Source: Montifringilla adamsi
Taxonomy: Eukaryota; Chordata; Aves; Passeriformes; Passeridae
NCBI GenBank assembly: GCA_017590115.1
Contig: JAGGNK010011114.1
Location: 3,277,733-3,341,732 of the forward strand
Direction of reading: 5' to 3'
DNA length: 64,000 bases
This document shows positions 12,508 through 24,539 of the stretch, piece by piece. Each line of letters opens with the position of its first letter. Within the stretch, counting starts at the first letter, position 1. Both the position numbers and the translations under genes were made by a program. The notes under the pieces were generated by a model, which worked only from the letters and a program-made list of their open reading frames with translations, made no database searches and had not been told where the DNA came from.

Positions 12508-12900
12508 TTTTTTTTTTTTTAATTAGCCATTAGCTTCAGACCCCTGAGGAAATGCCTCATCTACTGCCTCAGTGGAACTGCCCACGTGCTCTTTGTATCC
12601 TGTAAAGCCCACAGACCTTGGGTGGTTTTCAGCTGGCCAAACTCCTGTAGTGTCCATATATTTACAGGAAGAAATGCAGCTCTGCTGTACATTACCAAAC
12701 TGAGTTTCAAAAAGCATTTTCAGAAAAACTTGAAAGGTACAAGAGAGAATCCCAAACATTTATATTTCAAATCACTTCCACCTAAGCAAATAGTAACTAT
12801 AGCTGTACAACTATAGAGTTTTACCAAGAAATAAGCATTGCTCTTTTTTAGTCTCTATATTGTATTGAGAATTGCCTTTTTCGTTTAAACTGCCTTTACT

Positions 12901-12930
12901 AAAAAAAAAAAAAATTAAAATAAAATTAAT
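12901..12930 (+). repeat. A-rich tract
   Basis: A14 followed by TTAAAATAAAATTAAT. Low complexity. Confidence 0.85.
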
Positions 12931-14049
12931 CTTCTTTGAGGGCTTTATAACAAACAAATTAAGTCCTTTACCCACATATTTGCCTAAAACAACTGAGCAG
13001 TAAATGAATGTGCTCAACAAAAAAAAAATCCACAGCCTAACAACCCCCATACCTGATATTCCTCCACAGGACATCAGACACATTAATCCCTGAAACATAA
13101 TTAAAGCTTTCAGGGCAGATGATTAACAGCTGTATCAAACAAACTGTTGGACCCCTGTATATCAGCTAAGAAGAATTTCATGTCTTCTCTTAATCTTGCC
13201 AAGCGCTTGCTAGATAAGCACAGGGTATTAGATTCACCTGTTACTATTTCTGTAATTCATGATGTTATCGAAATTGTTTTCTCCTAGGAAAGCACCTACA
13301 TGAGACAGTTTTATATCCCATTTCTTCAGGCTCTTTATAGTTTTATTTTACTTTTTGTCATGAACACCTGCTTAGGATATTCATTCACTCTCACAAAATA
13401 GGTAACTTCTCTATTATTGCTTGGTGCTTCAACAACATTCCTAAGAATAGAGAAGGCAATTTATGGTCTCATTATTTCTGATATTAATATTCTTACTGTA
13501 AGTCACACTGGGCACAAAAGAGAAAGCAGAACATTTAGTTTATCACAAACCCATCCTTGAGAAAATATCTTTGACCTAATGGTATCCAAGCTGAAAAAGG
13601 AAAAGTAGCATTAAATACACAAAGAGGCAACGTTACTACCGCCAGCTACTCTGCTGTGGTGGGCATCACCTTGTTCACGTTTCTGAACAACTATCATAAA
13701 TAGAAATTGATTTATTCACTTGTGTATCTCAGCTACTGCCTGTCCGAAAAATAAAGTATCATGGTTCTGTTGGGTGCCCAGCACTATTTTAAAAAATATG
13801 TTGACATTTTTATACTTGTGTGAATTTTAAAAATATTTTGGCTCCGTGTTGAGAAGGGTTGTATTTAATAACACATTTAAAAAGAAATGCTAACAAATGC
13901 AAAGGCATCTCAGCCTTTCCTAACCTTCTGTCCCTATGAGAGGGGATCTGGAGCCACTGGCATCCACAGCAGAATAAATACATGTATTTTCCCATGTACA
14001 TACCATCACCCCAGATCCCTGTGGCTAATGTTTGAATGAGGACCTAATC

Positions 14050-14480
14050 AAGGATTTTCTATTTTGAGACAGCAGCAGAAAATTGGTAGCCAATCTGTAA
14101 GCAGCATTCTTTTGCTTCACTTTGTAAAACATAAAAACGGCCTTTTTTATTTCATGTTATAATACTGTTCCGCAGTAATTCTACCCCCAATCCCACTGGG
14201 GATGTATTCAGCAATTATACCATGTATTTGAAAGTGCATCCATTTGTGTGCCTAAGAGTACCACTGCATTACTGTTAACCACGGCTGTGTTAAAATCTAG
14301 GGTCTTTTTTGTTAGTCAGAAGCAATTACTTTATTGCACATTGAGAATTATAGCAGGCAGCTTTTTTTATCGCTATTTTTTCGTTATTTCTATGAGTGAA
14401 ATTTATTAAATCTGTAGGGTTTATATCCTGTAAAGTACAGTATGATAGAGAGCATAGGAAAACATCAATTAGTTATAAAT
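14050..14480. promoter_or_regulatory. Candidate conserved non-coding stretch
   Basis: About 430 bases of high-complexity sequence that looks maintained rather than decayed. It has a CCCCAATCCCACTGGGG partial palindrome near 14185, several isolated CpGs in an otherwise CpG-poor region (AACGGCC near 14137, TTCCGCAG near 14169, TTATCGC near 14370, TTTCGTT near 14380), TTATTGCACA near 14331 and repeated AATTA words. No transposon or open frame explains it. This is inference from texture. Confidence 0.3.
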
Positions 14481-16219
14481 CAAAATAGTCAGTGTAAATA
14501 AAAAAAAACCATAAGGATGTAAATTAATTTTATGTAATGTAAAATGTAAATTTAATTTTTTTTTTAAAATGTAAATGGAAATATGAAATTATTGTGAGCT
14601 GGGAGACATAGGTAGGAGGAACACAGCAAGTGGAAGTGCAGGATTATTCCTGCAGTGTTTTCTTTCATGGATACCACTCAACGTTCCTTGTACTCTACGG
14701 GAAAATATAATATGCAACCACAACAAAATGCTACTGCAATATTAGAGCTTTCCAAAGAAGGTCAAGCACAAATGCCTTCTACCCAAAACAGATGGTTTTA
14801 ATTATTAATCCTTATCCTGTGTTAAATATTTTAAAAACTATAGAGCTGGTGAAAAGTGTTATCTTACTGGTCTGGGTTCTGGGTTTGTTTGGGAGGTTTT
14901 TTTATATCAGAAAAATACAGCTTTAAAATAGACACAAATTCTAACCAGTGCTACTGCTTCTGACAGAACATTGGAGTTTTTGTCTTTCAGAGAAAGGTTT
15001 ACAAAATTATGATATTTTAGCCACATTTTCTTCTTGTTCCAGGGATGGCATCCCATCCTGAGCACTCATCAGATACTCAGCAGCACTCCTACCCAGGGGA
15101 AGACTTGTCACGCAACCACTTTAAAAAAAAGAAGCTTTTCATTTCTCCTAAGACTGCAGCCATTCCCTGGAACCCTGAATGCAAAACAAAGGCATGATCA
15201 GTGTCCTGCCAGGCAGCCAAGGGTGTGTTCAGCTGCCTCTCAAGCTGCTGTTGGATAAATGACCATTATCTCTGGCTGAAGGATTTTGTGAGGCTTCTGC
15301 AACACTGGACTGCTAAAAGCTCACCAAGGCTGCCGGGAAAGCAGCACATTCACAATTACCCTGTTGGGACGGGAAAGGAAACAACCCATATCAACTGCAG
15401 CAAAATTGCAGAATGCATCTCATTTTCTAGCATCACTTGGAGGGGTGGAAGTTTTGGAGCAGAGCCTCAGGTGCAAAGCTTTACTTCCCTGGGAGGTGTC
15501 ACACCTATGGAGGACAGTTGGATGCACCTGTGTATCCTGAGACATTGCAGTTTCCTGCTATTTATAAAATGAAAATGTTATTCATAACCTATCCTGCCCA
15601 CTCTGATTGGTGTAACAGAGTTGCAGAGACAAAAAAAAATATCTTTATCCTCTCGCCTTTATCTTCTATGCCTCCAAAATGGAGAAAGAAAATTACTTTT
15701 TTTTCTGCAAGGATGAGGGCTATCCCCTTACCTGCTGCACCCTGCTTTCCTCAGGCTGCAGTAAAAATGATGGTCACAGCCTTGTTCTAAGCATATGCTC
15801 TGTTACTAGGAGAGTATGAATGCCTAAGCATTATTTTAACTTGCAAATGAGGGGATATAAAATTCTGCAAAATGAATCAGGGAGGGTGGAGAGGACAGAG
15901 AAGTCACTGTGAAACTCAGTGTTACACACAGAAGTACAGACAGCTGAAGAATGCCACAACTGGGAACCATTACAGTTGTTTTACTACCAGTAGTGATAAT
16001 TTTTCATGGTAAAGGCATCACAAAGCTCTGCACTCTCCCTGCTAAGGGTTTTTAAATGCAGAATCTTTACAGGGAGCACAACAAATGCTACAGGAAGAGG
16101 AAACAGCTACAAAGAGCCTTGCTTTCAGCCAGACTCCATTGAAAACAGAATCTTTATGGCTCAATAAAACCTGGGGCTCGTTAGTTACATTCTTCCAGCG
16201 TTGATGAAAATATTGTCTG
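14481..16219. other. Non-coding stretch, no gene recognised
   Basis: Starts with an A/T-rich part holding A9 and T10 runs (14500-14570). From 15030 to 15560 it is somewhat richer in GC, with overlapping frames of 123 and 117 codons (15201-15572 and 15437-15790). The two frames overlap in different registers, and neither resembles a known protein. Confidence 0.55.
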
Positions 16220-16640
16220 ATCATTTCTTTGGGGAACGTGCATTAATCTGGGAGACAGCATCACATCTCTGAGTGAAAGCCTGGTGGTGGCAGGAAGACA
16301 GCAGCTCCTAAAACCCACAACTCCAGGTGACAGAGTTATCTCGAAGCCTAAATCTTGTCAGCAGCAAAGGAGACGCTGCAATTACCACAAAGCAAACAAA
16401 GACAACTTTTAAGCCATGGAAGTTAACGTGGCTATAAAAGTCAATATATTTACAGAGGGGAGAAGCAGAAAGAGATATAAAGGAAAGCCAGAGGGAGTAT
16501 CAAACAAATTACGCTTCCATTTTTATCCTGATGGTGATCAGTTACAGTAACACTGGGGTTATTTAAAGCTCTAAATACAGCTGTCACTTCCAATTGCCCT
16601 AATACGTCCAGATTATAATCAATAAAATATTTTCCATGCC
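16220..16640. promoter_or_regulatory. Candidate conserved non-coding stretch
   Basis: About 420 repeat-free bases with a run of recognisable binding-site words: a RUNX-like ACCACAAA at 16384, a SOX/TCF-like AACAAAG at 16395, CTATAAAAG at 16432 followed by TCAATATATTTAC, the perfect interrupted palindrome GTTAC-A-GTAAC at 16541-16551, and TAATACGTCC near 16601. It holds no open frame. The TATA-like word is not backed by any transcript evidence, so I do not call a promoter. Confidence 0.28.
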
Positions 16641-18387
16641 TTAATATTTCATTTTAAGCTTGCTACAAGGTTAGAACAAGCTGCTCCTTGGCTCCATGTG
16701 CTTTATTTCACTGCAGATTTCTACTGTAGCTCTGCATAACATTTTCCCCAAAACACTGGCATTACATATTCCAGAAAGGGACAGAATTAACATGAGAAAT
16801 CTTTTATTACTGCTGCACTGGGGAAAGAAAAGGAATTGATGAAAGGCTTGCTTATCTAACCCAGCATGACCAAAAGAATTCAACATAAGTAAGCCAGCAG
16901 AAATTAGTAAAAAGAAATAATGTTGGATGTGAGCCAACTATCCTTATTTTGAAAGTATACAGATGTCTGAAAAGTTATGGATATACTGCCATTTAATCCC
17001 CATTTTTAGTTTTACTTTAGAAGTCAAGTATTAGAAGCTGTTTATTTTGAACAGGTTCAAATGCAATAACACAATTTTTTACCAATTCCTCAAGGAGTTT
17101 TTACCTTTGGAACTTTCCAGCTTGGTGGGCATGGCAGTGTGATGGGAAAAGGAAATCTCTTAGGGTATGGAAAGAGCACCATCACTTCCAGAATTATCAA
17201 ATTGTAAAATTGTATAAAAATGAAAGAACCTAGCAGGTCTCTCTGTGGTTACTCAGTTCATTCCTACATGACTTTTGATGTCATTTTGAAGACAACAACC
17301 AGACATTTCCCAGATTTTGAAATCTTACTCTCTCCCTCTCTTTTCCCTGTACTGTCTGAGATATGGTGTTATTTGGGACACAATTCTAGACCTATTAAAA
17401 ACACCTCTGAATGTCCTGGTGAATTCCAGTGACAGGAGGAAGGTTTCATTCCACTGGGAGATAAAATTTTATTTTCTTATTTGTCAAAGTATTTTCCTAC
17501 TTCAGCTTTATTAACAACACTCACCTTCACTTTACGCTTTAACTGCTTTATTTTCTAGAATCATGCAAAACTAAATTATTTGTGGAGGACTTATTTTGCT
17601 ATTAATTGTGAGGGCAAAACAAATGCTCCTGTTCACACTGCTTCAATCTCACATTTATTTTGGATACACCTTAGTGCATTGCCTGGGTATGGAGAAAAAC
17701 AGAAAATTATTTATTTGTCCACTACGTTCATTCACACTTCATTTGCTGCCTTTCTTCTGACTCATAGGTAGGTAGCTTGATATGTTGCTTGGTTGTTTTT
17801 TTGGGGTGGGGAGGAGTGTGGCTGAACAAAAATCTTTTTGTTCCAACTATGTCCACTGCCTCCAGCATGTCGTGATGCAGTCATGTACAAAATTAGAGTG
17901 CTGTAACTATTTTGCTGTGTTTTATAAATATCTTTGTGCAGCAGCATGAAACACCTCTTCTACTAATAACCCAGTTTTAATGGAATTCTGCTCACCAGAG
18001 TTGATTGCAGGTGCTGATGCCCTGCTGAAGAGAAAACAACTCTGCAACACCCCAACACCAGGAGAAGATGCAGCATCAGACACCAGAGCATCCTCAGGAG
18101 AGGGAGTCACAGCAAATTCCAGACACAGAAATTCCTCAGGCAGCACTGAAACACCACAGTCCAGCTGTGAGCCAGGGAAAAGCATCATTTCCCTTATTCT
18201 GCTGTGTGTGTCGACATCCATTTCCATCAGTTATCTTTTTAAAGCCACATTTATAAAAATATTTTTTAAAAATCTACTTGTATAAATTTTGCATGTATTT
18301 TATACTCCTCAGATACCTGAGCTGCTACCTCAGGAGATGCTGATAGAAAAATGGATGCCGTAAAATTCTTTAGATTTCCAATAATTT
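16641..18387. other. Non-coding stretch, nothing recognised
   Basis: AT-rich, with several 60-100 codon frames on both strands of no recognisable content, including a complementary pair at 17922-18285 that is open on both strands by chance. No simple repeat of note. Confidence 0.55.
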
Positions 18388-18612
18388 CACAGGTCATTAA
18401 TGTATAGCTTTTATTATTTTGTTCAAAAGAATAAATGAGGAACCCCAGATGTAAATATTCCCTTTAGGTAAGATCACAAATGCCTTTTTTGCTAGCTTTT
18501 CTACCCAAGCTGCAAGCAGAAGCAGCTCCAAGTTATATTTCTGAGCATGCTAAGTGAGAATTTTCTCTCCATAGGTGATACCAGAAGCAGATTATTACTC
18601 TTTGCTACTTTT
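18388..18612 (+). repeat. 225-bp direct repeat, copy 1
   Basis: Near-identical to 21001-21226: by direct comparison there are six substitutions and one single-base gap, about 97% identity. Copy boundaries are sharp: CACAGGTCAT at the left and CTACTTTT at the right, with unrelated flanks. Bases 18413-18549 are identical in both copies. I do not recognise it as an LTR, CR1 or known satellite. The word TTTAGGTAAGATC at about 18464 has the form of a strong 5' splice site and is kept in both copies. Short frames at the right end stay open in both copies, but neither fact is enough to call an exon. Confidence 0.95.
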
Positions 18613-18929
18613 TGGTTGGACTGGTTGAATTTGCTGGGATTGTTTTGCTTAGAAATACAGAAAACAATTTTTATTTTCAAATACCTCCACTCAGAGAAAT
18701 CCATGCTATTCATGCTTAAAATTATTACCAAAACATCTTGGCAGTAAACTGTCTGGACTGAAACCGTTTAGACAGGCATTATTCTGATAATTGTGATGCT
18801 AAACCTCCTTGGGGGAAAGTTTAATTCCTTGAGAACTGATATACAGGAGACTACACCATGGTACTTTGAATATTTTCAGAGGACTCTGTAGCTCTGTCAC
18901 AGTGAAATGTATCTCCTAACATGTTGCTT
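18613..18929. other. Non-coding spacer
   Basis: AT-rich, no feature recognised. It lies inside the pair of direct repeats. Confidence 0.55.
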
Positions 18930-19690
18930 TAGTGACTCTAATTGAGGGTATATCGATCTATACATTGCCAAATTATCTTCCTACCTACATTATGGCTGTA
19001 AAATTAAAAAACCATTACAGCTCATTGCAAGTGACAGCATCTGCTTTTAAAACAAAAGATTTCATGCTAAATGAGGGGTTGTGCCAATTACCATCCACTT
19101 TTTTGTTAGTTTCTTTAAAACATCTAGCTTGTCCCTTAACCACACCAACTTCTCCCCTGCAGATTTTAATTGATGGTTCCAACCTCTAATTACCTGACTT
19201 CAGTAGAGTCCAGTAGGGCTGGACTTGTAATATCCTTTCAGTATTTGTTTTTAATTAGCCCAGTTATTGGCAATTGACCTCCACTTAGCAGCCTGTAAAT
19301 CACATGCAGTTGTTTCCCCTGTCGGGCTGATGGGGCCAGAAGCTGAGAGCCTTTTGTTGCCTCCCTCCATCCTCAGCCCAGGTCCCTGAGCAGGGATGCT
19401 CCCCCTGCGCTCTCCCCATCCTCCCCGCAGCTCCAGGCTTGCCGGGAAAAGGCTGCAGCCCTTGTTAGGGAGGACTTTTCCCCTTAACTCTCCCTCTCTG
19501 CCAATCGATTTGTCAGATCAGAGGCCACTCGTTTGTGAGAGCCCCTCTGACAGAGTTCAGCCGGGGTCAGCTGCCTCAGAAATCAGAGAGAGCTCAAGGA
19601 GAGGGCTGAGGATTAGTGCAGACAGGATTGCCTTTGATACAATCTTCTGCCACATTTTCTACCCCTCTCCTCCCCACACTATTTGATTAA
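18930..19690. promoter_or_regulatory. Candidate regulatory block with GC-rich core
   Basis: The left part (to about 19320) is rich in homeodomain words: TAATTG at 19167, TAATTA at 19187 and 19252, ATTGG at 19266. The right part (about 19320-19570) is a local GC rise with more CpGs than its surroundings (near 19323, 19409, 19424, 19442, 19507, 19530, 19562), plus CCAAT at 19501 overlapping ATCGAT at 19504. There is no repeat, and the 96-codon frame at 19396-19686 has no recognisable content. This could be a conserved enhancer or a small CpG-rich element. It is too small and CpG-poor to call a CpG-island promoter. Confidence 0.35.
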
Positions 19691-21000
19691 TTAGAAAAGT
19701 TTTGGGGAAAAAATAAAAAACTCAAATAAACACAAAAAATGGGTTTACAAACAATGTGTATCTAGAGCACTGTATGACTGGCAAGTGAAACCACACGTCT
19801 TCAACCAGCATAAACTTGGGATAGAAAAAAGCCTAATTAATCTCTGCTGTAAGGTATCAGCACTGATAGGTTTACAATTACATCATAAAGGACATCAAAT
19901 TATTATATTAAGGGCAAAAAGCCTGAACTGTATTAACAGAGTTTGAATGTCTCATATTCAACAAGCCAAATGACCCAAACATGAATAGTAAGATATATTT
20001 TAGGGCATACTAAACTATTCTACAAGTAAAGCCAAGTTTCATTGTGTTTAAGCCCTGTATTCTTGACATCTGAGATTTCCAAGTTGTCAAAATTTTTGCA
20101 AGTGTGTTTCTTCATATTGCCAGCCCGCTTTGAAAGTAGTTAGTAACATGATCACAGGAATTCAAGAGATGTGCAGGGAAAAAACCACTTTATTCACTGG
20201 CTAAAACCACAGGCATAAAGTAAGGCTTGACCTAAGGCTTATTCATATCGATAAAGTAATTTCTGTTAAATCTGCTGGATTCTGGCTAAAGTTACCAAAG
20301 AGCACAGAAGGCAGAGCATTGCACTGTCCAGATGTGATGCCCTGTTACGTTACAAGAGCCACATCAGCCCTGGCAAACCATCACTGGAAGACAGCTATTT
20401 CCCCCCAAATTCCCCTTTAAAGGAAGTTTCTTATGGAAAGGCAAGTTCTGGAAATATTTCTCCCAGTGTGTGGTGTTGCTGAGTCCTGCAGAGCTGCACA
20501 TTCTCGAGCTCCTAGCACACATATCTGTGCCGAGCCCTGCAGGACACAGCTGCCTTTGGAGTGTCCCCAGCCTCACATCAGATGCCATTTCCTAATTTAG
20601 GAAAAGCTGGCAAGCAGGCTGGCCCTTGTGCATCAGAGGGGACCAAATGTCAGGTCACAGAGAAACAGGGGACTCCGAGGAGCTCCTGGCTTGTAGGATT
20701 TGGGCAGCACAAAAAGGCAAAGTCCTTAGGAGCTGCTCAGAGCTGGGGGTTGCGCAGAGGTGACTGCGGAGCCATTTCCGTGAGATTCCCCATCCACTGT
20801 GAGGGGATGGGATTTGTTCTGAGCTGAGCCTCTCCCCATGGTCAGCTGGCATTTCCTGGGAAGCCCAGACCACTGGGCTGGAACTGAAAGCAGTTAAAAG
20901 CAGCATGACAGGCTGCATGCTGCACAGGAAAAACAACTTTTCACTACCCATCCAATGACAGAGAGCAAAGACAGCAGAAATCCAAGGAGAGCAGGGAATC
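19691..21000. other. Non-coding stretch, moderately GC-rich at the right
   Basis: AT-rich to about 20270, then more GC-rich to about 20960. Opposed frames of 88 and 98 codons (20561-20827 plus, 20655-20951 minus) overlap and resemble nothing known. No transposon recognised. Confidence 0.55.
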
Positions 21001-21226
21001 CACAGGTCATTTAATGTATAGCTTTGATTATTTTGTTCAAAAGAATAAATGAGGAACCCCAGATGTAAATATTCCCTTTAGGTAAGATCACAAATGCCTT
21101 TTTTGCTAGCTTTTCTACCCAAGCTGCAAGCAGAAGCAGCTCCAAGTTATATTTCTGAGCATGTTAAGTGAGAGTTTTCACTCCAGCGGTGATACCAGAA
21201 GCAGATTATTACTCTTTGCTACTTTT
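21001..21226 (+). repeat. 226-bp direct repeat, copy 2
   Basis: Second copy of 18388-18612, same orientation, start to start 2613 bases apart. It has one extra T after position 21010. Five of the six substitutions fall in 24 bases (21164-21187); the remaining one is near 21026. Flanks differ from copy 1 on both sides, and I see no target-site duplication round either copy. Confidence 0.95.
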
Positions 21227-22024
21227 ATCCTAATCTTAACTTCTGAGGATAGACAAAATAGCTTAGGCATCAAAAGATGTGGATTGTTTCTAATGCAGAT
21301 ATCCCAACACACTTCAGACTCCCCCGTGGGGCAAACTGCAAAAGGCAGAAGAAAGAAACGTCCACATTTATTGATATTTTACAATTAAAACAAACAAAGA
21401 TATAGGAACAAGCTCAGACTGTTAGATTCTGCTATTCTGCCATGTATGCTTTAAATGCAACATACATAGTAACAAACACATAATAGGAAATAGAAACATA
21501 ATTTTAAGTAGCTTCCTACTTAGTGATAAATAAAATAAACTTCCTAGTGATACTGCTATTTATAATGATAGTTTATTATTAAAAAAATTCTTCATGATTT
21601 ATTATTGTAAAATTCTTCATAATAATTATTAGTATGTAATTCACTAGATTCTAAAAATTTCTTACAAACAATTAAAAAAGAATAAAAATCTGGTCTTCTG
21701 CAGTGAAGTATTACTTTGTCTGATTTTTTCCACAATGAAGAAATGAGGAAAAAACAAAAGGAAAAAAGAAAAAAATAGAAAAAAATAAGGAGAGCTCATC
21801 TGGATCTTAAAATCATGAGAAAGCCATTTTGGCCCAGTTCCAATTGACAGAAACTTTCATAGCCTTTATGCAGACTAATAAATTTTAAAACTTGAACATT
21901 TATTGCTCATTCATGCTTCTGAATAGTGAAGATTTTACTAATTATATCCACTAGAAATGTACTATATTATCTCCACCTTACACAACAAGATGTAGGTAAG
22001 CTCCAGTCTAATGCAAATATACGG

Positions 22025-22026
<2 letters not shown>
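21227..22026. other. AT-rich non-coding stretch
   Basis: Contains a short imperfect tandem duplication (21572-21622) and an A-rich, purine-biased patch near 21750-21795. No gene. Confidence 0.6.
21572..21622 (+). repeat. Tandem duplication, about 26 bp x 2
   Basis: TTTATTATT followed by an A-rich linker and ATTCTTCAT occurs twice head-to-tail (21572-21597 and 21598-21622), with a small difference in the linker. Confidence 0.85.

Positions 22027-22062
<36 letters not shown>
22027..22062. repeat. (AT)18 microsatellite
   Basis: Thirty-six uninterrupted bases of alternating A and T. The Tyr-Ile repeat at the start of the 175-codon frame 22011-22538 is produced by this microsatellite. Confidence 0.97.
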
Positions 22063-22065
<3 letters not shown>

Positions 22066-24539
22066 AAGGTACTATTTTAATAGGAGTGGAACTTGATAGG
22101 AACTTTAAGAGGAAAAGCAGTGAAAGCTGCTGCTGTTATCCAGAGCTGAATGAAAATGCATTGAGATTTTTTGTCAGCGGTTGGTTTTGCTTCTGTGGGT
22201 GTTTCATTTTCACAAGGTTTCTTCCTCTCAAGCTGAAGTGGAGAAACTGTGAATTCCCTCAGCAAGGGGTGAGACTGGGGACAAATATTCAGGAAATTAA
22301 ATGGGGAAGGAAAGGGTTTCTCCTTTTTTTCAAAGGAAGTTTTTATCAGTTGTTTTATCTGCTTCTAATTAAAAATGGGATCCAAATCAGTTCCAACACT
22401 GACTTTTTTGGGGGGAGTGTTTTAACTCACAAAGAAGAAGAAATGTTGCCAGGAACTACAAATGGCATGGTTTGTTTAAAAAAACATAGGACCCAAAGGA
22501 AACAGCTAACACACCACACTATTTCCAGCAGCTGGTAAATCTGTGCTATTCCACAGCAGCAATCTCATTGGCAAAGTACTGAATATCCCTATTCACACAA
22601 AACTGTTTACAGGCAAGCATGTGAGTAGTTTGTTTCTTTTTAACTCAAATAACACGAAAATAGAACAATTAAATGCTTAAAATCCAGTGCATGCAAAATC
22701 AGGGCACTTCTGAAAAGAAAACACACCCACAACAAAATCAAAACCCCTTTTATTGCTTGAGCTGCTCATCTCTAAAACCAAGGATTTCACAAGAACAGCA
22801 TTTCTCACCCTACTAAATTGATAACAAACCTAAATACCAGTGCAAATAAAACTGATCTCACTCCTGCAAAGACCTACAAAGTCCTGCTGAGATATGGCTT
22901 TGAATTTTTTTTATAAATGGGAACTGTAAGTAATACATCTCAAAACATTTTTGGGAATACACTACAACACCTTAGTCAATTCTGTGTAGTAGGAATCCAA
23001 CATAAAATCAGAACAGTCTGCTCTCCTTAGACTGAAATAAATAGCATTTCTGTAGCTCCTGGGGGAAAATAACAATTTGACTCATTCAGAGCACACATTT
23101 CATGTATAACAATGCAAAAGAACAAGAAAAATAAAAAGCAATTCAACAATTTAGTCCACTGGCTGTGAGCAGGGGAAAAGGTAGATAAATAAGTGCCCAT
23201 TTTCTGTTCACTTTTAATAGAAGAGTGCCTATTTCTACCCATGCCTTTGAAAAATTTTTCCTCCAGATAATTCACAAAATCATACTAAATCAATTCTGAA
23301 ATTGGAAATAAAAGGCAGCAAAAATGTCTCAAACATTTAATAACATACCTGATCAATGACTACATGGCCATCTTTCAGACAGTGTGAAATACAAAAAAGG
23401 ATACTCAACAACATTATTTTCAGGTCTGGATTCCAAAGAAATGTGTATTTATTTGAAAAAGTTTATTCCTTTCCAGTGCACAGTTCAGATTAAATGCCAG
23501 GGAAAACTCAAGAACTCAAAGGCCTTGTGAACATATGAACAGTTGCACTGCCAGGCATAATTGTTTTCTGATGCATAGCTGGCTGCCATTTAGCACATGC
23601 CCTGGTAGAAAAGGTCACTACTTGCAAAAAATAAATTCCTCCCATCTTCCCTTAAAGCAGCAGCCTTCATACCAGGCAGCACAGCACAGCAACACAACAG
23701 TGTATGAATACATTACTTTCTGAAGCAGGTTGCCTTCAGTTTTGCCATGCAGAGTTGTTCTTAAAAAGTGACCATATTAATTAATCAGAGCATGAGTGAC
23801 AAGAAAACCAACACCAGAATGAACAGGTTTAAGTTATTCCTGAAGATTATTCAACCATGTCTTTACTCAATTTCATCAGTAGCTGATCAAGCAAATGTCA
23901 ATTTGTGATGTAAGAACCTGTTTGCCTGGATACCTTTGAAAATTTTGATGGGTTGAAATTAATTGTGATTTACTACTACAAAGTTTAGGAAGAAGTACTA
24001 GGTTGCCTGAAAACAAAAAGGTGAGCATTACCTCAGCTTATTGAGTGAAAATGCAGCAGTAGCTACAACTGTGGTGTTTAGACACTTATCACAAAGGCTT
24101 TGTCACCGAGACAGATATAAAATATAAGATATGCATGAATAAAAAGTCTTTACTGAGAGATGGAAGAAAGGTTTTAACCTCAATGAAGTGAGAAGTTATT
24201 TACTAAGCAGTCAAGTGGGAGAGAGAGCTCCTGGTGAAACTAAGCAGCACTCACACATTTACAGAAGGGAAACAACCTGTACTTTAGGACAGAGAAAGTC
24301 ACGGTCTTGTCTCTGCAAGGACACACCTTGAAGGACTCAGGCATGAAAAATTAATTTTGCTTGTGCCCAAGCCTGCCTGTAATTCTGTCCAGAACCTGAT
24401 TTTCTCCTAGTTAAGTTGCCATGCCTTTTTTAATGAAAACCTTGGTGTGCTGGAGCCATCATTTAAAAGCAGCAGGTTACTGTGTCTTTGCTGATGCACT
24501 GAGAATGCTCCAGCCACACACAGAATTTTTAGGTTCTGC
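22063..24539. other. Non-coding stretch, nothing recognised
   Basis: AT-rich. The 175-codon frame at 22011-22538 begins in the microsatellite and continues through low-information sequence without family resemblance, so I do not call it a gene. No transposon or RNA gene seen. Confidence 0.6.

Larger units (their letters stand above)
11901..14049. other. Non-coding stretch, no gene recognised
   Basis: Contains a 13-bp tandem duplication and adjoining palindrome (12465-12507), T14 directly after it (12507-12520) and A14 at 12901. Overlapping frames of about 60-100 codons on both strands have no recognisable content. Confidence 0.6.

Noticed and set aside
16432..16440. CTATAAAAG as a TATA box
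   Set aside because: No initiator, downstream open frame or transcript evidence. TATA-like words are frequent in AT-rich DNA.
22011..22538. 175-codon frame
   Set aside because: It begins inside the (AT)18 microsatellite, which supplies a Tyr-Ile repeat, and the rest has no recognisable content.
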